Assembly: GCA_017857195.1 (NCBI GenBank)
Contig: JAFMDM010000003.1
Span: forward strand, 1-37,488
Length of the DNA: 37,488 bases
Direction: 5' to 3'
Source: Methanobacteriota archaeon
Lineage (GTDB): Archaea > Thermoproteota > Thermoprotei_A > Sulfolobales > Sulfolobaceae
This document shows positions 22,814 through 31,844 of the stretch, in pieces. Within the stretch, counting starts at the first letter, position 1. Each line of letters starts with the position of its first letter. The translations under genes and the position numbers were made by a program. The notes below the pieces were generated by a model that was not told the origin of the DNA, ran no database searches, and was given only the letters and a program-made list of their open reading frames with translations.

Positions 22814-23735
22814 GGAGGGAATCCTTCAATAGAACTAGATCAGAAAGTACTCCATAGGCTGCTCTACGTGGACCAGCTCCGGGTCCAGATATCAGAATAT
22901 CCTCTAGGTCAGTTCTCAGCAATAATCCATTATTAACACCGTCTATACCATATAGTGGATGGGAGCTGTCCAGAGGTACTACAGATACCTTCAGTTCCGA
23001 TCTTGATGCTGTTGCCACTAACTTAGGCTTCAATCCCTTTTCCCTACATTTCAGCAGATAATCTAACGACAGATCTTGAATGCCATCGAAGGTCACGTCC
23101 TTAATCGTAGCTCCCGAGTTCAAGTAGACGTTACTTAAGATCGTGATCTTTGCGGCCGCATCGAAACCATTCAAATCTAATTTGGGATCTGGTTCTGCAT
23201 ACCCTAATTCCTGGGCATCCCTTAAAGCGTCACGTAGGGAAATGCCTTGATACATCTTAGTGAGTATGTAATTTGATGTACCATTGAGAATTCCCTCTAC
23301 ACTTATGAAGTGTGAGGCAGGTAGTACTCTCTTCAGATTGATCGATGGAACTCCGCTCATTACTGTGGCTTGAAACATCAGCTTCACATTTCTTTTCAGG
23401 GACTCACCCATTAGATCAACGAAATGAAGTGCTAAAGGCGCCTTGTTTGCTGTGATTACATGAATACCTCTTTTGAAGGCCTCAAGGTAAGCAGAAGTCG
23501 ATGGTTCTCCGCTTTCATAATTTGGAGAACTAACGTCTATCAATACGTCTGGTAATAGTGAATCTAGGACTTCCTTCAGATCTCTGGGTTTAGGTGGGGA
23601 CTCTATTGGTGAGCTAAGTCCGTTCCTTCTCATTGCGCCCACAACTTGAAAATCTCCCACCTGATCCTTCCTATCCTGGAATAGTCGCAGGAGCTCTTTA
23701 CCCACATTTCCCAGGCCAAGTAAAAGTACTTTCAA
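22800..23735 (-). CDS. hom: Homoserine dehydrogenase
   Basis: A 311-residue oxidoreductase, reducing aspartate semialdehyde to homoserine for threonine and methionine synthesis. The N-terminal Rossmann motif is VLLLGLGNVGKELL. The family signature is GILNGTSNYILTKM with AQELGYAEPDPKLDLNGFDAAAK, including the catalytic Lys and Asp region. There is no aspartokinase fusion and no ACT domain, so it is the short archaeal form. The start is TTG at 23735, four-base TTGA overlap with the upstream stop and GGAGG about eight bases before it; the track's longer ORF starts inside the upstream gene. Likely operon with the B3/B4 gene. Confidence 0.94.
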   Translation of the reverse strand: MKVLLLGLGNVGKELLRLFQDRKDQVGDFQVVGAMRRNGLSSPIESPPKPRDLKEVLDSLLPDVLIDVSSPNYESGEPSTSAYLEAFKRGIHVITANKAPLALHFVDLMGESLKRNVKLMFQATVMSGVPSINLKRVLPASHFISVEGILNGTSNYILTKMYQGISLRDALRDAQELGYAEPDPKLDLNGFDAAAKITILSNVYLNSGATIKDVTFDGIQDLSLDYLLKCREKGLKPKLVATASRSELKVSVVPLDSSHPLYGIDGVNNGLLLRTDLEDILISGPGAGPRRAAYGVLSDLVLLKDSLPKFS

Positions 23736-24379
23736 ATTATCTGAACCTCCGAGCTTAATCCTCCGCAATAGGTCTCTAAACAGTTAACCACAGATCTACA
23801 GGCCCTTTCTAAAACCTCTCTCCCGATTCCAGGCACGCCGGCAGCCACTACCAATACCTTTTCAGTGCTGGAGGAGATCGAACTAAATATTGAATCTCGA
23901 TGAGGGTAGAGATGTAGGACCTTCTCATCATCGATCATCACAGGGAGTCCAGGTCTTAACGTAATCTCTTCCTTCTCACCTATCGGTAAGAATTTCTCTT
24001 CTCCTTTCGTGAGTGTTATCCTCGGTTTCCCAACTATCTTAGCTAAGTCGTATAAACCTATGGGTACTAGAGTCTTTAAACTAATCAAGTTACCACAATC
24101 CACCACGTTATTGATGAAGGGAAAGGGTTTCCCATTGATTATCCTTCTTCTTAATGCCTCGCCACTAGGTCTAACCTTGGTCGGGTCTAGCCCAATCCTC
24201 CAATAGAAGTCCCTATACGCTCTTATTATCGGATCAGCGGTTAAATTTTGACTTAACTCCCTACTTTTTTCAACCTCTACTCTCAGTTCATATGGGGAGT
24301 CCCTCACTTTCACGTTTGATACAGTGGACGTGGCTATCGAAATGCCTAACGCCCTTGCATCAGCTTCAATGACTATCAA
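23732..24379 (-). CDS. B3/B4 tRNA-binding-domain protein (COG3382-like)
   Basis: A 215-residue protein with the B3/B4 domain seen in the PheT editing module, free-standing here: YRDFYWRIGLDPTKVRPSGE, LRRRIINGKPFPFINNVVDC and NLISLKTLVPIGLYDL are strong family matches. Stand-alone B3/B4 proteins are thought to edit mischarged tRNA or act on related amino-acid substrates. The start is TTG at 24379, 35 bp downstream of the DUF1641 stop. It is coupled to hom by TTGA overlap. Confidence 0.85.
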   Translation of the reverse strand: MIVIEADARALGISIATSTVSNVKVRDSPYELRVEVEKSRELSQNLTADPIIRAYRDFYWRIGLDPTKVRPSGEALRRRIINGKPFPFINNVVDCGNLISLKTLVPIGLYDLAKIVGKPRITLTKGEEKFLPIGEKEEITLRPGLPVMIDDEKVLHLYPHRDSIFSSISSSTEKVLVVAAGVPGIGREVLERACRSVVNCLETYCGGLSSEVQII

Positions 24380-24414
24380 TTTAAGAAAATGTTGAAGGGA
24401 GGAAAAGATTAAAG

Positions 24415-25221
24415 TTATTGTCGAAAGCTCTTCCCCAAGGCCTCCATAAAGGACAGCACAAGTCCCAGTGCGTACCCAACATCTGGGTTCCTCCCCGCAG
24501 TAAGTAGCCCAAACGTGCCAACCGGCTTGACCTTAGGAACATTGGCAGACCACTCTTTCAGTGCCTTGGATAACTTCTCCAACATTTGGCTGAGAGCTCC
24601 GGTGACCTCAGGGGTTCCCAGAACATCTATTAATTTCATAAGGTTATCCCACGATCCGTTGTTCTGCATTTCTACCAATTTTCCCATCAGCGAGAAAAGT
24701 GAATTCCAATTAACTTGATTAAGTGCTCTCATGGTCTCAGGGTCAGTAAATTTCTTGATAAGAGGAGCTACTCCTCCCAGTGCATCCATTAGACCAGCCC
24801 AATCTATTTCCTCCATCGACTTCATGACGTTCTTGTCACTGAATTTGTTGAGCAAGGGGGAGAGAGCAGCAATGCCCTGTAGGAGTCCTCCTAGATCCAT
24901 TTCCTGGAGAGCTGTAGTTGTTTTCTCATCTGTTAACTTCTCCAGTAGAGGATAGAAAGCTTGAAGCTTCCCTATCTGGTCTAAGCCGAAACTCACTAAT
25001 GTATTTATTAGGTCTGCCTTCTGTACCGCCTCATATAGGGACATTCCCTGTTCGAGTAGATTGGAAATCTGATCAAGGTATCCCTTCTTTTCCCACTCAC
25101 CTAGCCTCTGAAGCGTTTTGTCAAGTGTGGGCAAATAATCCATTAATTTGGTTATAGTCATTAGAGTGGACGGTTGTAAAATCTTCTCCAACGGATCCTC
25201 GGTCATTACTTCCTGGCTCAC
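24415..25221 (-). CDS. DUF1641 family protein
   Basis: A 268-residue soluble helical protein. The C-terminus [20 protein letters not shown] is the DUF1641 (COG2427) hallmark. The middle holds three 31-residue repeats starting [24 protein letters not shown] and [12 protein letters not shown], each followed by a D/N-x/W-x-x-L-M/F pattern. DUF1641 proteins often lie near sulfide:quinone or heterodisulfide/formate-type redox genes in archaea, but the function is unknown. GTG at 25221 is supported by TTTAAAATTAAGG about 25 bp upstream; an ATG at codon 6 is the alternative. A promoter gap of 314 bp precedes it. Confidence 0.87.
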   Translation of the reverse strand: MSQEVMTEDPLEKILQPSTLMTITKLMDYLPTLDKTLQRLGEWEKKGYLDQISNLLEQGMSLYEAVQKADLINTLVSFGLDQIGKLQAFYPLLEKLTDEKTTTALQEMDLGGLLQGIAALSPLLNKFSDKNVMKSMEEIDWAGLMDALGGVAPLIKKFTDPETMRALNQVNWNSLFSLMGKLVEMQNNGSWDNLMKLIDVLGTPEVTGALSQMLEKLSKALKEWSANVPKVKPVGTFGLLTAGRNPDVGYALGLVLSFMEALGKSFRQ

Positions 25222-25535
25222 TCTACTTCACATCCTATACCTTAATTTTAAACATTTAACTTTATGGTAGGTATTACGAGTGTATCCATACTGTCCACAC
25301 TGATTAGGTAAATTAACATATGCCCATCTATCGAGATCTGTTAACTCGCCACAATCCTCATATTCATGTCAGTCACACAATGTTCTGAAGGGAGAGATAA
25401 TTTATTGTAATAACTGATGACACTATGGTGACGGACTGGACTTCCACCTCCTTAGCCCCCAAGGAGTTAAAAGTAAATTACTAAAAAGGGTATGTATGAG
25501 CAAGATAGCCAGTTCTCACAGGGTGAGTACCTGAG
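25222..25535. other. Intergenic region between DUF1641 and PIN-like genes
   Basis: 314 bp without a gene. It holds the DUF1641 promoter (about 25238-25250, minus strand) and, near the right end, TAAATTACTAAAAAGG as a likely TATA element for the PIN-like gene, whose start is preceded by GGTGAG. A TGATGA near 25405 lacks partner boxes for a C/D sRNA. I see nothing else. Confidence 0.5.
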
Positions 25536-25865
25536 ATGTCAGAATCTATTATCTGTAAAGTAGTAGTGTCTCCCTCAGCCTATGATCTCATACCTGGATT
25601 TCTTAATGAATGTAAATGCTCTCTTATAGTAACTACGTTAGGAGTGGCTGAAGCAATAAAAAAGGGACTGGACGTGGATGGAATATTGGAAAGTTGTTCC
25701 GTTATGGCATTCAGTCATAAGGTGCCAAAAAATGATGTACTTCCTCTCTCTGAGTGGGAGGCGCTACTCTTGGCTAAAGACTTAGGTCTTCCATTATTGG
25801 CTAAGGATCTCCACATAATTGAGGAGGCAAAGAGACTAGCTATCGAAGTTTGGAGTTCGTGTTAG
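25536..25865 (+). CDS. Short PIN-like protein
   Basis: A 109-residue protein. The C-terminal part LSEWEALLLAKDLGLPLLAK with DLHIIEEAKRLAIEVW resembles the second half of PIN-domain ribonucleases, where E and D residues bind metal. The first aspartate of the PIN motif, usually near the N-terminus, is not clear (MSESIICKVVVSPSAYDLIP). No antitoxin gene adjoins it. It may be a diverged solitary PIN protein. The start is the ATG at 25536 after GGTGAG. Confidence 0.6.
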   Translation: MSESIICKVVVSPSAYDLIPGFLNECKCSLIVTTLGVAEAIKKGLDVDGILESCSVMAFSHKVPKNDVLPLSEWEALLLAKDLGLPLLAKDLHIIEEAKRLAIEVWSSC

Positions 25866-25932
25866 AGGTTTAGTTCTACCTAATGATTTATTGAACCATA
25901 GTTTAAATGCCGGGGCTCTTTTTTTTACCTAG

Positions 25933-26796
25933 ATGATGATTAGCAGATCACGAGTACGAAGCTACGCTAAACTTAGTAAACCAAGGATTGTAGCCCTCTT
26001 GGATCTGGCTGCAGTTGCTGGAGCTCTTCTAGCTTACGAAAGAGGGGCCTTTCACCTAATAGCCTTTCTGTCCATGTTGGTAGGGGGGACGTTAGCCTCC
26101 ATGGGAGCCAGTATGGTAAATGAAGGATTGGAGGCTGATAGGGACCGGATGATGAAGAGAACCTCTTCCCGTCCCACGGCTTTGGGCATAGTATCCGCCA
26201 GGGAAATATTAATGATGGGTTCCATATTAGTTTCTCTAGGTTCCATAATTGGAGTGATTGCTAACCTATTAACGGCCTTCTTTATCCTCATAGGAGCGTT
26301 GATCTATATATTTGTCTATACTATTTATTTGAAGCCCAAGACCTATTGGAACATAGTTATAGGAGGTTTTGCGGGAAGCGCAGCAGCTTGGGCCGGATAT
26401 GCCTCGCTTTCTGGCAAATTTGATCTTCCGTCCTTCCTATTGGGCTTCCTCATTTTCATGTGGACGCCAGGTCACTTCTGGTCCTTAGCCTTGAGGTATA
26501 AGGACGATTACGCTCGAGTTGGGGTTCCAATGCTCCCAGCAATAACTACAGAAAGAAATTCCGTATTGGCCATAGCAGCTTCAAACTTTCTGATGATTCC
26601 TTTTGCAATGCTGCTGTCAATCTATTTGGGCCTTGGATATCTGACGGTATCCCTAGTGGCAAGTCTAGTACTCTCCTATTTCACATTAAGGCTAGTTTCT
26701 AGACCAACCAGTGAGGAAGCCTGGCGTTCCTTTAAGTTCTCCTCCCCCTATCTAGCTATAATATTACTGGCAATTGTTATTATAAAGATAATTTAA
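25933..26796 (+). CDS. ctaB: Protoheme IX farnesyltransferase (heme O synthase)
   Basis: A 287-residue UbiA-superfamily membrane enzyme that adds a farnesyl group to heme B to make heme O, the precursor of heme A-type cofactors for terminal oxidases. The polyprenyl-diphosphate site is [20 protein letters not shown] (N-x-x-x-x-x-D-x-D) and the second is [40 protein letters not shown] is the heme O synthase-specific stretch. About eight transmembrane segments are visible. TTTAAATGC (about 25908-25916) lies about 20-25 bp upstream, supporting a leaderless start at ATG 25933 or the next codon. No oxidase subunit gene is in the window. Confidence 0.94.
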   Translation: MMISRSRVRSYAKLSKPRIVALLDLAAVAGALLAYERGAFHLIAFLSMLVGGTLASMGASMVNEGLEADRDRMMKRTSSRPTALGIVSAREILMMGSILVSLGSIIGVIANLLTAFFILIGALIYIFVYTIYLKPKTYWNIVIGGFAGSAAAWAGYASLSGKFDLPSFLLGFLIFMWTPGHFWSLALRYKDDYARVGVPMLPAITTERNSVLAIAASNFLMIPFAMLLSIYLGLGYLTVSLVASLVLSYFTLRLVSRPTSEEAWRSFKFSSPYLAIILLAIVIIKII

Positions 26797-26882
26797 TTAT
26801 AGTCAATTTTAGATAATTATATAATTCATCTTCCAGATGGTGTTCAGGGAAATATTGAGATAGCTGCCTAACGGCAGGAGGG

Positions 26883-27070
26883 CGACGACTACATTTACCT
26901 TTCCTTGAGGAACAGCACCGCTCATTAGCGAACTCCAACGAGTTCCACCCGTCACTGAGGGACAGGTTAGTCAGGTTCAAGAGGGCAACCAAGCGAACAG
27001 GTTGGAAATGGTCAAGTACTCTCTGGTGTTGGTCCTGTGGGAGAGAAAGCTAATACCGGAATTTACATAA
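26883..27070 (+). pseudogene. Decayed transposase C-terminal remnant
   Basis: Two plus-strand frames join through a frameshift near 26994-26999. The first reads FHPSLRDRLVRFKRATK and the second RLEMVKYSLVLVLWERKLIP followed by EFT and a TAA at 27068. Together they look like the end of a DDE-type transposase (basic, with the hydrophobic VKYSLVLVLW tail). No complete gene or terminal repeats are seen. The ORF at 26780-26992 on the minus strand is an antisense shadow. The rest of 26797-27361 is AT-rich intergenic DNA with no other gene. Confidence 0.5.
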
Positions 27071-27304
27071 TAAGTGACTACACTCTCCTTAGTTCTAACA
27101 GTGTTTCATCAGCATGCTAATTGCAAATTCTGCGCATGAAATGTTTTTAGAAAAACAATTTTGGATCTATCAATAGGGGAGAGTCTTCCGCTCCAACCCT
27201 ACAGAATTAAACATGTCCGTTTGACATCATCTTAGACACTATCCATCTTGGTTATTTTCGCATAATTGCATTATTCCGCAGTCCTTTGTTTATACAACTA
27301 GTTT

Positions 27305-27329
27305 TTAAAAAGTTACAAAAACTTTTTAA
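27305..27329. promoter_or_regulatory. Perfect inverted repeat over the AbrB-like gene's TATA box
   Basis: TTAAAAAGTT (27305-27314) and AACTTTTTAA (27320-27329) are a perfect 10-bp inverted repeat with a 5-base centre. The right arm overlaps the probable TATA element ACTTTTTAAT about 35 bp before the TTG start. A dimeric DNA-binding protein here would block TBP; autorepression by the gene product is a natural guess. Confidence 0.55.
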
Positions 27330-27361
27330 TCCCTGACTAGAATTCCGATTCAGGTGACTCC

Positions 27362-27520
27362 TTGGCCAGAATTGAGGAAAGCATAAAGGTCTCCCGAAAC
27401 TATCAAATCACTATTCCCTCAAAGATCAGGCAGAAATTCAAGATAAGTGAAGGAGAACTGGTTAGTGTAGTCTATGACGATAGGGAGAACGTGGTAAAGA
27501 TCGAACCGCTGAGAATTTGA
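27362..27520 (+). CDS. AbrB/SpoVT-like (VapB-type) DNA-binding microprotein
   Basis: A 52-residue protein, too short for the ORF track: MARIEESIKVSRNYQITIPS and KIRQKFKISEGELVSVVYDD. The VSRNYQITIPSKIRxKFxIxEG pattern is the swapped-hairpin SpoVT/AbrB DNA-binding fold. The start is TTG at 27362, preceded by GGTGA about five bases upstream. No PIN toxin follows, so a transcription regulator is more likely than a classical VapB antitoxin. The gene is convergent with the winged-helix gene (10-bp gap). The inverted repeat over its promoter is probably its operator. Confidence 0.8.
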   Translation: MARIEESIKVSRNYQITIPSKIRQKFKISEGELVSVVYDDRENVVKIEPLRI

Positions 27521-27530
27521 AGGAATAAGG

Positions 27531-27794
27531 CTAGCTTGCCTCCTCTCCAACATCGGTTGTAATAGTTATCTTGCCTCCCTTCTCCAGAGCCTCCAATATT
27601 TGTAAACCTTTATCGGTTAACTTGTACACTTTGTGGGACCCTTTAGAATAAATAGGTTTAATGGTCTGTAGCCCCTCTAGGACATGAAATATCGCGAGAA
27701 CCTCGTAACGAGGTAGGCCTGTTTTTACCACCACATCACCTGGATTTAGCGCTCCATCCTTTATTGCACTTAGGACCATCTTTATTTGCTCCAT
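27531..27794 (-). CDS. Small winged-helix DNA-binding protein
   Basis: An 87-residue protein, MEQIKMVLSAIKDGALNPGD, with a winged-helix fold visible: VVVKTGLPRYEVLAIFHVLE is the helix-turn-helix and HKVYKLTDKGLQILEALEKG the wing and final helix. It resembles small PadR/MarR-like or PF-type crenarchaeal regulators; target unknown. The ATG at 27794 has TTAAAAGG about 30 bp upstream on the minus strand, overlapped by a 10-bp palindrome, which suggests autoregulation. Confidence 0.8.
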   Translation of the reverse strand: MEQIKMVLSAIKDGALNPGDVVVKTGLPRYEVLAIFHVLEGLQTIKPIYSKGSHKVYKLTDKGLQILEALEKGGKITITTDVGEEAS

Positions 27795-27825
27795 TTCGGT
27801 TGTGTGTTTTCATCTCTTCGCCTTT

Positions 27826-27835
27826 TAACCGGTTA
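27826..27835. promoter_or_regulatory. 10-bp palindrome at the winged-helix gene promoter
   Basis: TAACCGGTTA is a perfect palindrome that touches the minus-strand TATA-like TTAAAAGG (about 27821-27828) of the winged-helix gene, about 32-41 bp from its start. It may be an operator. The same gap (27795-27917) holds the plus-strand TATA-like CTTATATTG near 27881-27889 for the next gene. Confidence 0.45.
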
Positions 27836-27917
27836 GGCCCAGGTCAAACATGATCTTTAGGAGAAGCTCAAAGTCGATACTCTTATATTGATTAGACGAT
27901 GCTACACCTGAAGGACG

Positions 27918-28226
27918 ATGGCAGCTAAAAAGTTAATATTGGTCACATCTAATGGTCATCCGTTGGATAAGGTCTTTAGGGAGATAGTTGATGAAGTATC
28001 AAAGGAACTTCAATTGGAAAGTGAGGTGAAATTGGAGGACTATGCCTTTCTCTCCGATTATGGGGAGAAAGATGATTTAGGATTAGCTTGGTTGCCTCAA
28101 CTGTTAGCTCAAAAAACTGACGACCAAATTGTACCCATACTGACTCAAATTCCATTAGATGAGAAACTTAAACCGGACAAGGCCAAGGGTAAGGAAGAGA
28201 CTATAAGGAAGATTAAAAACCTCTAA
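27918..28226 (+). CDS. Conserved-looking protein of unknown function
   Basis: A 102-residue soluble protein. The N-terminus KKLILVTSNGHPLDKVFREI resembles an alpha/beta thioredoxin-like or Rossmann start; the rest is acidic, then lysine-rich (DKAKGKEETIRKIKNL). There are no cysteines, so no thiol chemistry. I do not recognise the family. The start is the ATG at 27918 with CTTATATTG about 30 bp upstream. It lies 26 bp before aKMT4 and probably shares its transcript. Confidence 0.7.
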   Translation: MAAKKLILVTSNGHPLDKVFREIVDEVSKELQLESEVKLEDYAFLSDYGEKDDLGLAWLPQLLAQKTDDQIVPILTQIPLDEKLKPDKAKGKEETIRKIKNL

Positions 28227-28252
28227 GCCTTGACTATGTTGAGGAAGTAGGT

Positions 28253-28738
28253 TTGAGTTACATTCCACATGTACCATATGTCCCAACCCCTGAACGTGTA
28301 GTGAAGCAGATGCTAGAGATTGCCAAGGTGGGTGAGGGCGATATAGTGTATGATTTAGGTTGCGGGGATGGGAGAGTTGTAGTCACCGCAGCTAAGGACT
28401 TCGGTGTTAAGAAGGCCGTCGGAGTTGAGATAAATGATGAGAGAATAAGAGAAGTACAGGATAACATAAAGAAAAATGGGGTTGAAGGGAGAGTCCAGGT
28501 AGTGAAGGGGAACTTCTTTGAGGTAGACATTTCCGAGGCAACGGTTGTTACAATGTTTCTCCTTACCAACGTTAATGAGATGCTTAGACCCAAGTTGGAA
28601 AAGGAACTCAAACCTGGAACTAGGGTAATCTCTCACGAGTTTGAAATGCGTGGATGGACTCCTAAGCAGGTGGTTCGAGTGGAAGATGGTAACATGACTC
28701 ATACGGTGTATCTATATATAATAGGTGAAAATAAGTGA
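28253..28738 (+). CDS. aKMT4: Archaeal protein-lysine methyltransferase aKMT4 (Cren7 methylase)
   Basis: A 161-residue small SAM methyltransferase. MSYIPHVPYVPTPERVVKQM at the N-terminus, motif I VYDLGCGDGRVVVTAAKDFG, KAVGVEINDERIREVQDN and VTMFLLTNVNEMLRPKLEKE are, from memory, nearly the Sulfolobus aKMT4 sequence. That enzyme is Dot1-like and monomethylates lysines of Cren7 and other proteins, including itself. The start is TTG at 28253 with GTAGGT just upstream. The stop overlaps the next gene's GTG (GTGA). The identification is strong. Confidence 0.92.
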   Translation: MSYIPHVPYVPTPERVVKQMLEIAKVGEGDIVYDLGCGDGRVVVTAAKDFGVKKAVGVEINDERIREVQDNIKKNGVEGRVQVVKGNFFEVDISEATVVTMFLLTNVNEMLRPKLEKELKPGTRVISHEFEMRGWTPKQVVRVEDGNMTHTVYLYIIGENK

Positions 28739-29148
28739 AGTTTTTAGTATTGAAAAGCGAAAGTGGAAAGGTAACGTGGGAACAATTAATTGACGGTGAT
28801 CTTAAATCCACAATTACCACAGTAGCTAGGAAGGCCCTAGATGAATGGGACGTAGACAAGTCAGATTTCATTATACTCAAGGACGTTCATGAGGTTAGGA
28901 AGAAGTTACCATTATCTCCCTCTGTATATGAAATGATAAGCAGATACTTAAAGGGAAAAGAAGGAGGGGAAGCTTTCGCTGAAGTGCCAGTCTATATCAT
29001 AAGTTTTGATAATCAGTGGGAGGAGGATGATTTCAAGGATAAGAGAATTTACGTACTCACCCCCTACCTTGACGATGAGTCAAAAAAGGAAATGGTTCAG
29101 TACGCCACTGAATTAACCAGTGAGGAAGTTAACGAGTCTGAGGAGTGA
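28735..29148 (+). CDS. Unknown protein translationally coupled to aKMT4
   Basis: A 137-residue acidic, soluble protein: [20 protein letters not shown], then [20 protein letters not shown] and [21 protein letters not shown] do not recognise a family. The start is GTG in a GTGA overlap with the aKMT4 stop, so it is made with the methyltransferase. Its 3' end overlaps the end of the convergent polB1 by 20 bp. Confidence 0.72.
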   Translation: MKFLVLKSESGKVTWEQLIDGDLKSTITTVARKALDEWDVDKSDFIILKDVHEVRKKLPLSPSVYEMISRYLKGKEGGEAFAEVPVYIISFDNQWEEDDFKDKRIYVLTPYLDDESKKEMVQYATELTSEEVNESEE

Positions 29149-31801
29149 AGAAGGAATCTATCGATATCCTCGAAGTAATGTCGTCCCATGTCAGTCCGAA
29201 GGCCTTCAATACTTGTTCAAAGGTACTTCGTACCGCTTCAACATACTTTTCCACGTCCACTTCCTTGAGCTTAGCCAGTTGCACTGGTTTCACTCCATCC
29301 TTTCCCTTAACCTTGACGAACAGTATAATGTCCCTGGACGTAACGTTAATGCCTGTACTATTCTTTAGCTGGAGTGCCGCTTTGGCATGTTGCGGCATTG
29401 TCTTAGTATATTGGTCTATTGACTTTGATAGCATTACTTTGAATGCCAACTGATCAAGGTTGTATCCCTTCTCCTTGAGCCTTGTGTAAATTTCCTTTAT
29501 CTCCTGTGCCACCTTCTCCTTGGCTGCATTCACGTCAGCTTCAGATTGCATTGAAGCTATTATTGTCTTTACATCGTTGAAGGACGTCTTTAGAAATTCA
29601 GGAGTATTTCTTTTTTTCGCTAACATTCCCTTTATCTCTACCTTCCCGTCTTGAGAGACTCCCATATAGTTCTTCTTAAGCCCGGAGAAAAGCACGAGCT
29701 TATAGGTCTTGTCTACCTCAAAGTCCAAGTTGAATTGCTTCTTCACCCACTCAACTATTCCCTCCAACTCTTTCTTTGGAGGATTATGAAGGAACAGCGA
29801 GTCGGTGTCTCCATAAAGTACGCGTAGTCCTATCTCTCCCGCCTTTTTTAGTGTGCTGGTAATTACAAATCTACCCAACGCCGTTACACTTTCAGCCACG
29901 GCTGGAGCATAGAGCGGAAACTTGTCATCTCCAAATACTCCATATGTTGCATTTATGAACACCTTCATTGCACGTTGAACAACTTCATATAGGGCCTTCT
30001 GGGAAGGATCTATGTCCTTCTGTTTGGACTTCTTTTTGTATATCCTAACGCGGAAGTCCCTTAACAGTCCAGTGATAAGTGCCGTCAATCCTATTCTCTC
30101 CATGCAAACTTTATGAAGAACCTGACCACTCTCATCTATAACGTCCCTCTCCTTACTACACGTTTCAGCATCCACCGTCTCATAGCTTATGTTCCAGTTC
30201 TTTATGACGGATGGATACAGCGAGGCGAAGTCCAGAACTACAACGTTGAAGAAGACACCAGCAGGGGGGTCTATAACTATCGCACCTTTGTATCCCTTTC
30301 CTTTAATTACAGCAGATGTTCTAATCTTACCTCTTCTTGCTATCTCCTCTTTGGAGGGAATTAGTAATCCTCTCTGTCTATGTTCCCAATAATAGAGATT
30401 CTTGATCCATGTGGATACCTCCACCCTTGTCAATTCCTCTAGTCCTAACTTGGATATTCTAGCCAAGAGAATCATTAACTTCCAGACTAACTCATCATTG
30501 AATGTAGTCAGTCCTAGAGTTATTTCCGCATCTCTGTAATTGTATAAAATTAGAGTCTTTAAATCTACGAAACTAACGATCGTGTCGAGTTTTATTTTGC
30601 TTGCTCCCAGTATGCCCGAGGCAACTGCGTCAAGATTGTATTCACTATACTTCGCTTCGAACGCGTAGTTTCTCACAGCCTTATTAAAGAAGAACCTGAA
30701 CAGATCAATGTGCAAGCCTAGATTATACTTAGTGGCAGGCTTACCCTCTTGCTTTATTACGGTGAAGGGAGCCCAATCCCCTATCCCCAACTTGACAGCC
30801 CTATAGTATATATACGGAATGTCGAAGTCATCGCCGTTGAATGTGAGCACTACGGGATAGTTTGAGACCACCTCAAAGAACCTGTTCATTAAGGATCTCT
30901 CATTGTTAAAGAACTCCACATCTAAGCCGTCTAGGGTTCCCTCAAATCCTCCTACGTCATTCCTTCTCAGTACAAGTACCTTCTTCATACCATCACTTCC
31001 AGCCAGGGCTATACTTATTATTGGAAACTCGGCGTCCTTTGGATTTGGAACCCTTCCCTTTGTCGGTGTGTAAACCTCTATGTCAACTGCAACCCTTTTA
31101 ACTGTAGGTATAGGCGTCTCAAAGATTGGAAACCAATCTATTGCTGTCCTTATGGCGACTTCATCAACATATTCCAGGTTCTTGATTAAGGCCTCGCCCT
31201 CCTCTTTAGATGGGATCTTGCCTGTTAGAGTGAGGCGACCATCGCTAACCGTATAGGGCATTCCGGGAATGAGTCCGAGATCATAGATATAATTATTGAA
31301 ATATTTTATATGGGCTTCATAAGCAATAGGAACAGCATCCCTCATCCTACGGACAGCCAAGGGATCCTTAGTTACTATTTTGGTTAGCTTCACTTTCTTC
31401 CCGCTAAATGGATCTATTTTCTCGACTATTTCTATTTTGTCAAAAGAAGAATCTTTTACTATCTTGCTAATTTTTGATATTTTATCTGTAGGGACGTCAG
31501 TAAGGAAATATGGCATATGTTTCGTATTATCGTAGAGTATATGGACCTTACCCGATATGGGATCGTATAGCTTACAAAAGGCCTTTCCCTCCTTGCCATC
31601 GTAATCCACCTGAAGAAGAAGGTAATTCCTACCTTCCTCTGGGGGTGTCATTTCTACCTTTAACTTTCTCCCCTCTTGGTTAATTTCTGTCTTCCTAATG
31701 GTGCTTTGCTGGGCAGATTCGGCATGCTTACTCTGTACATCTTTCTTTACGGGGGTGGCTGACAGGAACTCATCAAGGGTCTGCTGTTTAGCCTTTGACA
31801 T
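29129..31801 (-). CDS. polB1 (dpo1): Replicative DNA polymerase B1
   Basis: An 890-residue family B polymerase, the main replicative polymerase of Sulfolobales. The N-terminus [13 protein letters not shown] resembles a PCNA-interacting (PIP) motif. The 3'-5' exonuclease has Exo [11 protein letters not shown], Exo [19 protein letters not shown] and Exo [15 protein letters not shown]. Polymerase motifs are [31 protein letters not shown] and [11 protein letters not shown], all with their catalytic acids. The ATG at 31801 is preferred: GTTTATAGA (about 31829-31837, minus strand) would start transcription near 31808. The track's GTG at 31825 would lie upstream of that. Divergent from tRNA-Arg. Confidence 0.97.
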   Translation of the reverse strand: MSKAKQQTLDEFLSATPVKKDVQSKHAESAQQSTIRKTEINQEGRKLKVEMTPPEEGRNYLLLQVDYDGKEGKAFCKLYDPISGKVHILYDNTKHMPYFLTDVPTDKISKISKIVKDSSFDKIEIVEKIDPFSGKKVKLTKIVTKDPLAVRRMRDAVPIAYEAHIKYFNNYIYDLGLIPGMPYTVSDGRLTLTGKIPSKEEGEALIKNLEYVDEVAIRTAIDWFPIFETPIPTVKRVAVDIEVYTPTKGRVPNPKDAEFPIISIALAGSDGMKKVLVLRRNDVGGFEGTLDGLDVEFFNNERSLMNRFFEVVSNYPVVLTFNGDDFDIPYIYYRAVKLGIGDWAPFTVIKQEGKPATKYNLGLHIDLFRFFFNKAVRNYAFEAKYSEYNLDAVASGILGASKIKLDTIVSFVDLKTLILYNYRDAEITLGLTTFNDELVWKLMILLARISKLGLEELTRVEVSTWIKNLYYWEHRQRGLLIPSKEEIARRGKIRTSAVIKGKGYKGAIVIDPPAGVFFNVVVLDFASLYPSVIKNWNISYETVDAETCSKERDVIDESGQVLHKVCMERIGLTALITGLLRDFRVRIYKKKSKQKDIDPSQKALYEVVQRAMKVFINATYGVFGDDKFPLYAPAVAESVTALGRFVITSTLKKAGEIGLRVLYGDTDSLFLHNPPKKELEGIVEWVKKQFNLDFEVDKTYKLVLFSGLKKNYMGVSQDGKVEIKGMLAKKRNTPEFLKTSFNDVKTIIASMQSEADVNAAKEKVAQEIKEIYTRLKEKGYNLDQLAFKVMLSKSIDQYTKTMPQHAKAALQLKNSTGINVTSRDIILFVKVKGKDGVKPVQLAKLKEVDVEKYVEAVRSTFEQVLKAFGLTWDDITSRISIDSFFTPQTR

Positions 31802-31844
31802 TAAATATAATTTATGCCCACACACTATCTATAAACTTGCCTGC
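31802..31844. promoter_or_regulatory. Divergent promoter, polB1 / tRNA-Arg
   Basis: In 43 bp the minus strand has GTTTATAGA (about 31829-31837) for polB1 and the plus strand has TTAAATATAA (31801-31810) about 35-40 bp before the tRNA. The tRNA and polymerase promoters overlap in space. Confidence 0.5.

Noticed and set aside
25395-25450. ACTGATGACAC as a C/D box sRNA
   Set aside because: No D box at the expected distance and no second C' box.
26780-26992. Minus-strand 70-aa ORF after ctaB
   Set aside because: Composition is poor, and the plus strand here reads as a transposase remnant.
28258-28611. Minus-strand 117-aa and 115-aa ORFs over aKMT4
   Set aside because: Both are antisense shadows of the clearly identified methyltransferase.
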